From Solirubrobacteraceae bacterium (GTDB taxonomy: Bacteria > Actinomycetota > Thermoleophilia > Solirubrobacterales > Solirubrobacteraceae): a stretch of DNA of 10,077 nucleotides. The DNA lies in assembly GCA_019683665.1 (NCBI GenBank), contig JADGIB010000119.1:1-10077 (forward strand), written 5' to 3'. The notes under the pieces are model-generated. The model saw only the letters and a list, made by a program, of their open reading frames with translations, had not been told where the DNA came from and searched no databases. Below, piece after piece: positions 7,340-10,077 of this stretch. How positions within the stretch are numbered: position 1 is the stretch's first letter; each line of letters opens with the position of its first letter. The position numbers and the translations under genes were made by a program.

Positions 7340-8092
7340 CTAGAGCGTGTAGATGAAGTCGAGGCCCAGGTCGCCGAGCAGGCGCTGGGCCTCGGCGTTC
7401 AGGCGCGTCAGCTCCTGGGTGAAGATGAGGACGCCCATGACGATCAGCACCGCGCCCGAGACGGCGGTGATCGCCAGGTAATGGTCGCGCAGCCACCGCC
7501 ACGTCATCGTCATGCGGTCGAAGGCGACGGCGGTGAGCAGGAACGGGACGGCGAGGCCGGCGGAGTAGAACGCGAGCAGGACGCCGCCCTTGCCGACCGA
7601 GTCGCTCGTCGCGGCGGCGGCGAGGATCGCGGCGAGGGTCGGCCCGATGCACGGCGTCCATGCGAGCGCGAACGCGGCGCCGGCGATGAGCGGCCCGCCG
7701 GAGCCGGCGCGGCGGATGAGCGCGTCCGGGCGCCACTCGCGGTTCAGCTTCGGCACGAACGGGGTGAGGACGAACAGGACGCCCATCGCGACGATGAGCG
7801 CGCCGGCGATCCGGTCCAGCAGCGTGCGGTTGTCGTTGAGGACCTGGCCCAGGCCGGTGGCGGTCATCCCGAGCGCGACGAACATGACCGTGAACGACAG
7901 GCAGAAGATCGTCGCCGGCCACAGGACGCGGGCGACGGAGTGGTCGCCGTCGCGCAGCTCGCCGATCGACACGCCGCTGACCGCCGACAGGTAGCCGGGC
8001 ACGAGCGGCAGCACGCACGGCGAGATGAACGACACGAACCCGACCGCGAAGGCGGCGAGGATCGTCGTGTCGGCGGTCGCCTGGGCGAGCAT
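7340..8092 (-). CDS. ccdA: CcdA-type cytochrome c biogenesis membrane protein (DsbD-like)
   Basis: Integral membrane protein that carries reducing equivalents from cytoplasmic thioredoxin to extracytoplasmic thioredoxin-like proteins during cytochrome c maturation. The 250 residues hold about six membrane helices. The two redox cysteines appear in the expected settings: SPCVLPLVPGYL (C26) in the first helix and TPCIGPTLAA (C148) in the fourth, each flanked by the family's prolines. It is the last gene of the tlpA-ccmH-ccdA run; the ATG at 8092 lies eight bases after the ccmH stop. The open frame extends further upstream, but that part is antiparallel noise over ccmH with no membrane character, so I reject the longer start. 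Its electron acceptor is probably the ResA/TlpA-like protein encoded two genes upstream. Confidence 0.93.
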   Translation of the reverse strand: MLAQATADTTILAAFAVGFVSFISPCVLPLVPGYLSAVSGVSIGELRDGDHSVARVLWPATIFCLSFTVMFVALGMTATGLGQVLNDNRTLLDRIAGALIVAMGVLFVLTPFVPKLNREWRPDALIRRAGSGGPLIAGAAFALAWTPCIGPTLAAILAAAATSDSVGKGGVLLAFYSAGLAVPFLLTAVAFDRMTMTWRWLRDHYLAITAVSGAVLIVMGVLIFTQELTRLNAEAQRLLGDLGLDFIYTL

Positions 8093-8100
8093 GGCGGGCG

Positions 8101-8577
8101 TCAGCGGTAGCGGGCGAGATCCTCGTCGAGGCGCCGGGCGTCGGCCTCGTCGAGGTCCGGGACGGCGTCCGCGGCGGCGGGCGCCGGCGGGGTGCGCCGC
8201 CGCCAGCGCGGCAGCAGGACCGCGGCGGCGGCCCCGAGGCCGGCCACGAGCAGCAGCGGCACGAGCCAGGCGGCGACGTTGAAGCCGCCCGACGGCGGGT
8301 CGGCGAGCACCTGCTCGCCGTACTCGGCCACGAGCTCGGCCTTGATCTCCTCCTTCGTCAGGCCCTGGTCGATGAGGTCCTGGATGAACGCGCGCTCGCG
8401 GTCGGCCTGGGGCGCCTCGGCCAGGTTCAGCGGCACGCCGCAGACCGGGCACATGACCTCGTCCTCGACGTCGGACAGGGTCGTCTTCGGCTCGGCGGCC
8501 GCGACGGGCGCGGCGGCCGGCCCGGCGAGGGCCAGCAGGGCGACGGCGAGGGCGAGGAGCGCGCGCGGGCCGGTCAT
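8101..8577 (-). CDS. ccmH: CcmH/CycL-type cytochrome c maturation protein
   Basis: Extracytoplasmic, membrane-anchored thiol protein that handles the CXXCH cysteines of apocytochrome c in system I maturation. 158 residues: signal peptide about 1-28, redox motif MCPVCG (C43 and C46; the family norm is LRCxxCQ), the helical bundle ending in the family signature AELVAEYGEQVLADPP (80-95), a membrane helix at about 101-123, and a short Arg/Pro/Ala cytoplasmic tail. The ATG at 8577 overlaps the stop of the thioredoxin-like gene (ATGA), so the two are coupled. It lacks a fused TPR (CcmI-like) domain. CcmF, CcmE and the heme exporter are not in this window; convergent argS closes the operon, so they would have to be elsewhere. 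Confidence 0.92.
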   Translation of the reverse strand: MTGPRALLALAVALLALAGPAAAPVAAAEPKTTLSDVEDEVMCPVCGVPLNLAEAPQADRERAFIQDLIDQGLTKEEIKAELVAEYGEQVLADPPSGGFNVAAWLVPLLLVAGLGAAAAVLLPRWRRRTPPAPAAADAVPDLDEADARRLDEDLARYR

Positions 8578-9119
8578 GTCGCGAGCGCCTTGTCGATCGC
8601 GGCGTCGATGAAGTCCTGGTCGACGGTGCCGCGCGACACCGCGACGATCCGGCCCCGGCGGTCGATGACGAACGTCTCGGGCAGCGCCCGGGTGCCGTAC
8701 TCCGCGGCGAGCCTGCCGTCGACGTCGCGCAGCGACGGGTACGTGAGGCCGTACTCCTCCATGAACGCCAGGGAGTCCGAGGTCGCGTCGCGGTACGTGA
8801 CGCCGAGGACGGTGCCGTCGCCGGACGCCTCCAGGCGCTTCTGCGCGGCCTCGAGCACCGGCGCCTCGTCGCGGCACGGGTCGCACCACGACGCCCAGAA
8901 GTTCAGGACGACGACCTGGCCCGCGTAGTCGGCCGGGGAGCGCTCGCCGTCGCCGCCGAGGACCGGCAGCGGAAGCGACGGCGCCTGCGGGTACTCCTGC
9001 TTGGCGACCGCCTCGTCGATCGTCGTGTCCTCGCCGTTGGCGGCCACCCCGTAGACGAGCAGGCCGACGAGCGCAGCCACCGCCAGGATGGCGACGAACG
9101 GGACCGCGGAGCGCTTCAC
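8574..9119 (-). CDS. ResA/TlpA-like thiol-disulfide oxidoreductase (CcmG-like role)
   Basis: Membrane-anchored thioredoxin-fold protein that reduces disulfides outside the cytoplasm, most likely on apocytochrome c or CcmH. 181 residues from the GTG at 9119: N-terminal membrane anchor about 5-25, linker, then a thioredoxin fold with VVLNFWASWCDPCRDEAP containing the active site W78-C79-D80-P81-C82, and the cis-proline loop ALPETFVID (P147). The acidic residue within CDPC resembles the ResA active site (CEPC). The open frame runs on upstream to about 9998, but that section crosses the tRNA gene and has no recognisable protein, so the GTG just before the anchor is the start. It is preceded by a TANNNT hexamer at a leaderless distance. 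First gene of the operon with ccmH (ATGA overlap) and ccdA. Confidence 0.92.
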   Translation of the reverse strand: MKRSAVPFVAILAVAALVGLLVYGVAANGEDTTIDEAVAKQEYPQAPSLPLPVLGGDGERSPADYAGQVVVLNFWASWCDPCRDEAPVLEAAQKRLEASGDGTVLGVTYRDATSDSLAFMEEYGLTYPSLRDVDGRLAAEYGTRALPETFVIDRRGRIVAVSRGTVDQDFIDAAIDKALAT

Positions 9120-9126
9120 GGACCCC

Positions 9127-9132
9127 AGGCTA
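9127..9132 (-). promoter_or_regulatory. Candidate -10 hexamer for a leaderless tlpA-like/ccmH/ccdA transcript
   Basis: On the minus strand TAGCCT is followed by seven bases and then the GTG start of the thioredoxin-like gene. This matches TANNNT at the distance that gives a transcript beginning at the start codon. No ribosome binding site is visible, and no clear -35 is seen at 16-18 bases. It is compressed into the 59 bases shared with the divergent tRNA promoter. Confidence 0.45.
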
Positions 9133-9136
9133 GTCC

Positions 9137-9167
9137 TTGACGCATCCCGTGGTGACGTCGCTATCAT
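9137..9167 (+). promoter_or_regulatory. Sigma-70-type promoter for tRNA-Gly
   Basis: TTGACG at 9137-9142 and TATCAT at 9162-9167 resemble -35 and -10 elements, separated by 19 bases, slightly long compared with the usual 17. Transcription would start near 9174, just before the mature tRNA 5' end at 9179. These are the most AT-rich bases in the area. Confidence 0.6.
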
Positions 9168-9178
9168 CTCGCGCCGAT

Positions 9179-9249
9179 GCGGGATTAGTTCATCGGTAGA
9201 ACGCGAGCTTCCCAAGCTCGAGAGACGGGTTCGACTCCCGTATCCCGCT
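9179..9249 (+). tRNA. tRNA-Gly (anticodon CCC)
   Basis: Full cloverleaf: acceptor GCGGGAT (9179-9185) pairs with ATCCCGC (9242-9248); D arm GTTC/GAAC (9188-9191, 9199-9202); anticodon stem CGAGC/GCTCG with loop TTCCCAA (9209-9215), giving anticodon CCC that reads GGG; four-base variable loop; T arm ACGGG/CCCGT with loop TTCGACT; discriminator T at 9249. The anticodon arm closely resembles E. coli glyU. The 3' CCA is not encoded and must be added afterwards. In this GC-rich genome GGG should be a used glycine codon. Confidence 0.97.
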
Positions 9250-9253
9250 CTTC

Positions 9254-9282
9254 CGAAACCGCCGACGGACTCGGCGGTTTCG
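9254..9282 (+). terminator. Hairpin terminator after tRNA-Gly
   Basis: Perfect 12-bp stem CGAAACCGCCGA / TCGGCGGTTTCG with loop CGGAC, starting five bases after the tRNA. It is followed by GCCGTTTTC, a short T run and not a classical U tract, so it may be a factor-independent terminator of the weak actinobacterial type or a processing and stability hairpin. Confidence 0.75.
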
Positions 9283-9289
9283 CCGTTTT

Positions 9290-10075
<786 letters not shown>

Positions 10076-10077
10076 CG

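Overview
This is a very GC-rich actinobacterial segment with almost exclusive G/C at third codon positions. The gene content suggests an actinobacterium, possibly of the Thermoleophilia (Solirubrobacter/Conexibacter type): a eukaryotic-like Ser/Thr kinase with one membrane segment, a DUF3467 protein, GTG starts with TANNNT hexamers just upstream, and a CcmH/CcdA/ResA-like set. That placement is inference from style; no taxonomic marker was searched. The right end (a 40-base G run after a GC palindrome) looks like a contig end, and nearby low-complexity sequence may contain errors.

Left block, minus strand, read from 5310 down to 127: a DUF3467 protein, a multi-pass membrane GGDEF-EAL cyclic-di-GMP enzyme, a YfcE-like metallophosphoesterase, a putative lipoprotein with a Thr/Pro-rich tail, and a PknB-like Ser/Thr protein kinase. 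Phosphoesterase/lipoprotein and lipoprotein/kinase overlap by ATGA, which suggests translational coupling. The kinase is readable from Met to a membrane anchor and stop only if one base is skipped in its GC-rich proline linker. The 126 bases after its stop hold four imperfect copies of a GC-rich motif.

Middle, plus strand: rlmH (23S rRNA methyltransferase), divergent from the DUF3467 gene across only 19 bases, followed closely by argS (arginyl-tRNA synthetase). Both serve translation.

Right block, minus strand, 9119 down to 7340 and convergent with argS: a ResA/TlpA-like thioredoxin, CcmH and CcdA. Together they form a thiol-reduction module for cytochrome c maturation: CcdA carries electrons across the membrane, the thioredoxin-like protein reduces disulfides outside, and CcmH handles apocytochrome thiols. 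Divergent from this operon is a tRNA-Gly(CCC) gene with a visible promoter and a strong hairpin after it.

From about 9290 to the end there is no convincing gene: a perfect 12-bp inverted repeat, short stretches with coding-like codon use in shifting frames, and the terminal poly-G. I see no CRISPR array, no complete insertion sequence and no recognisable defence or other novel system. The most interesting items are the coupled phosphoesterase-lipoprotein-kinase group and the compact divergent promoter regions.
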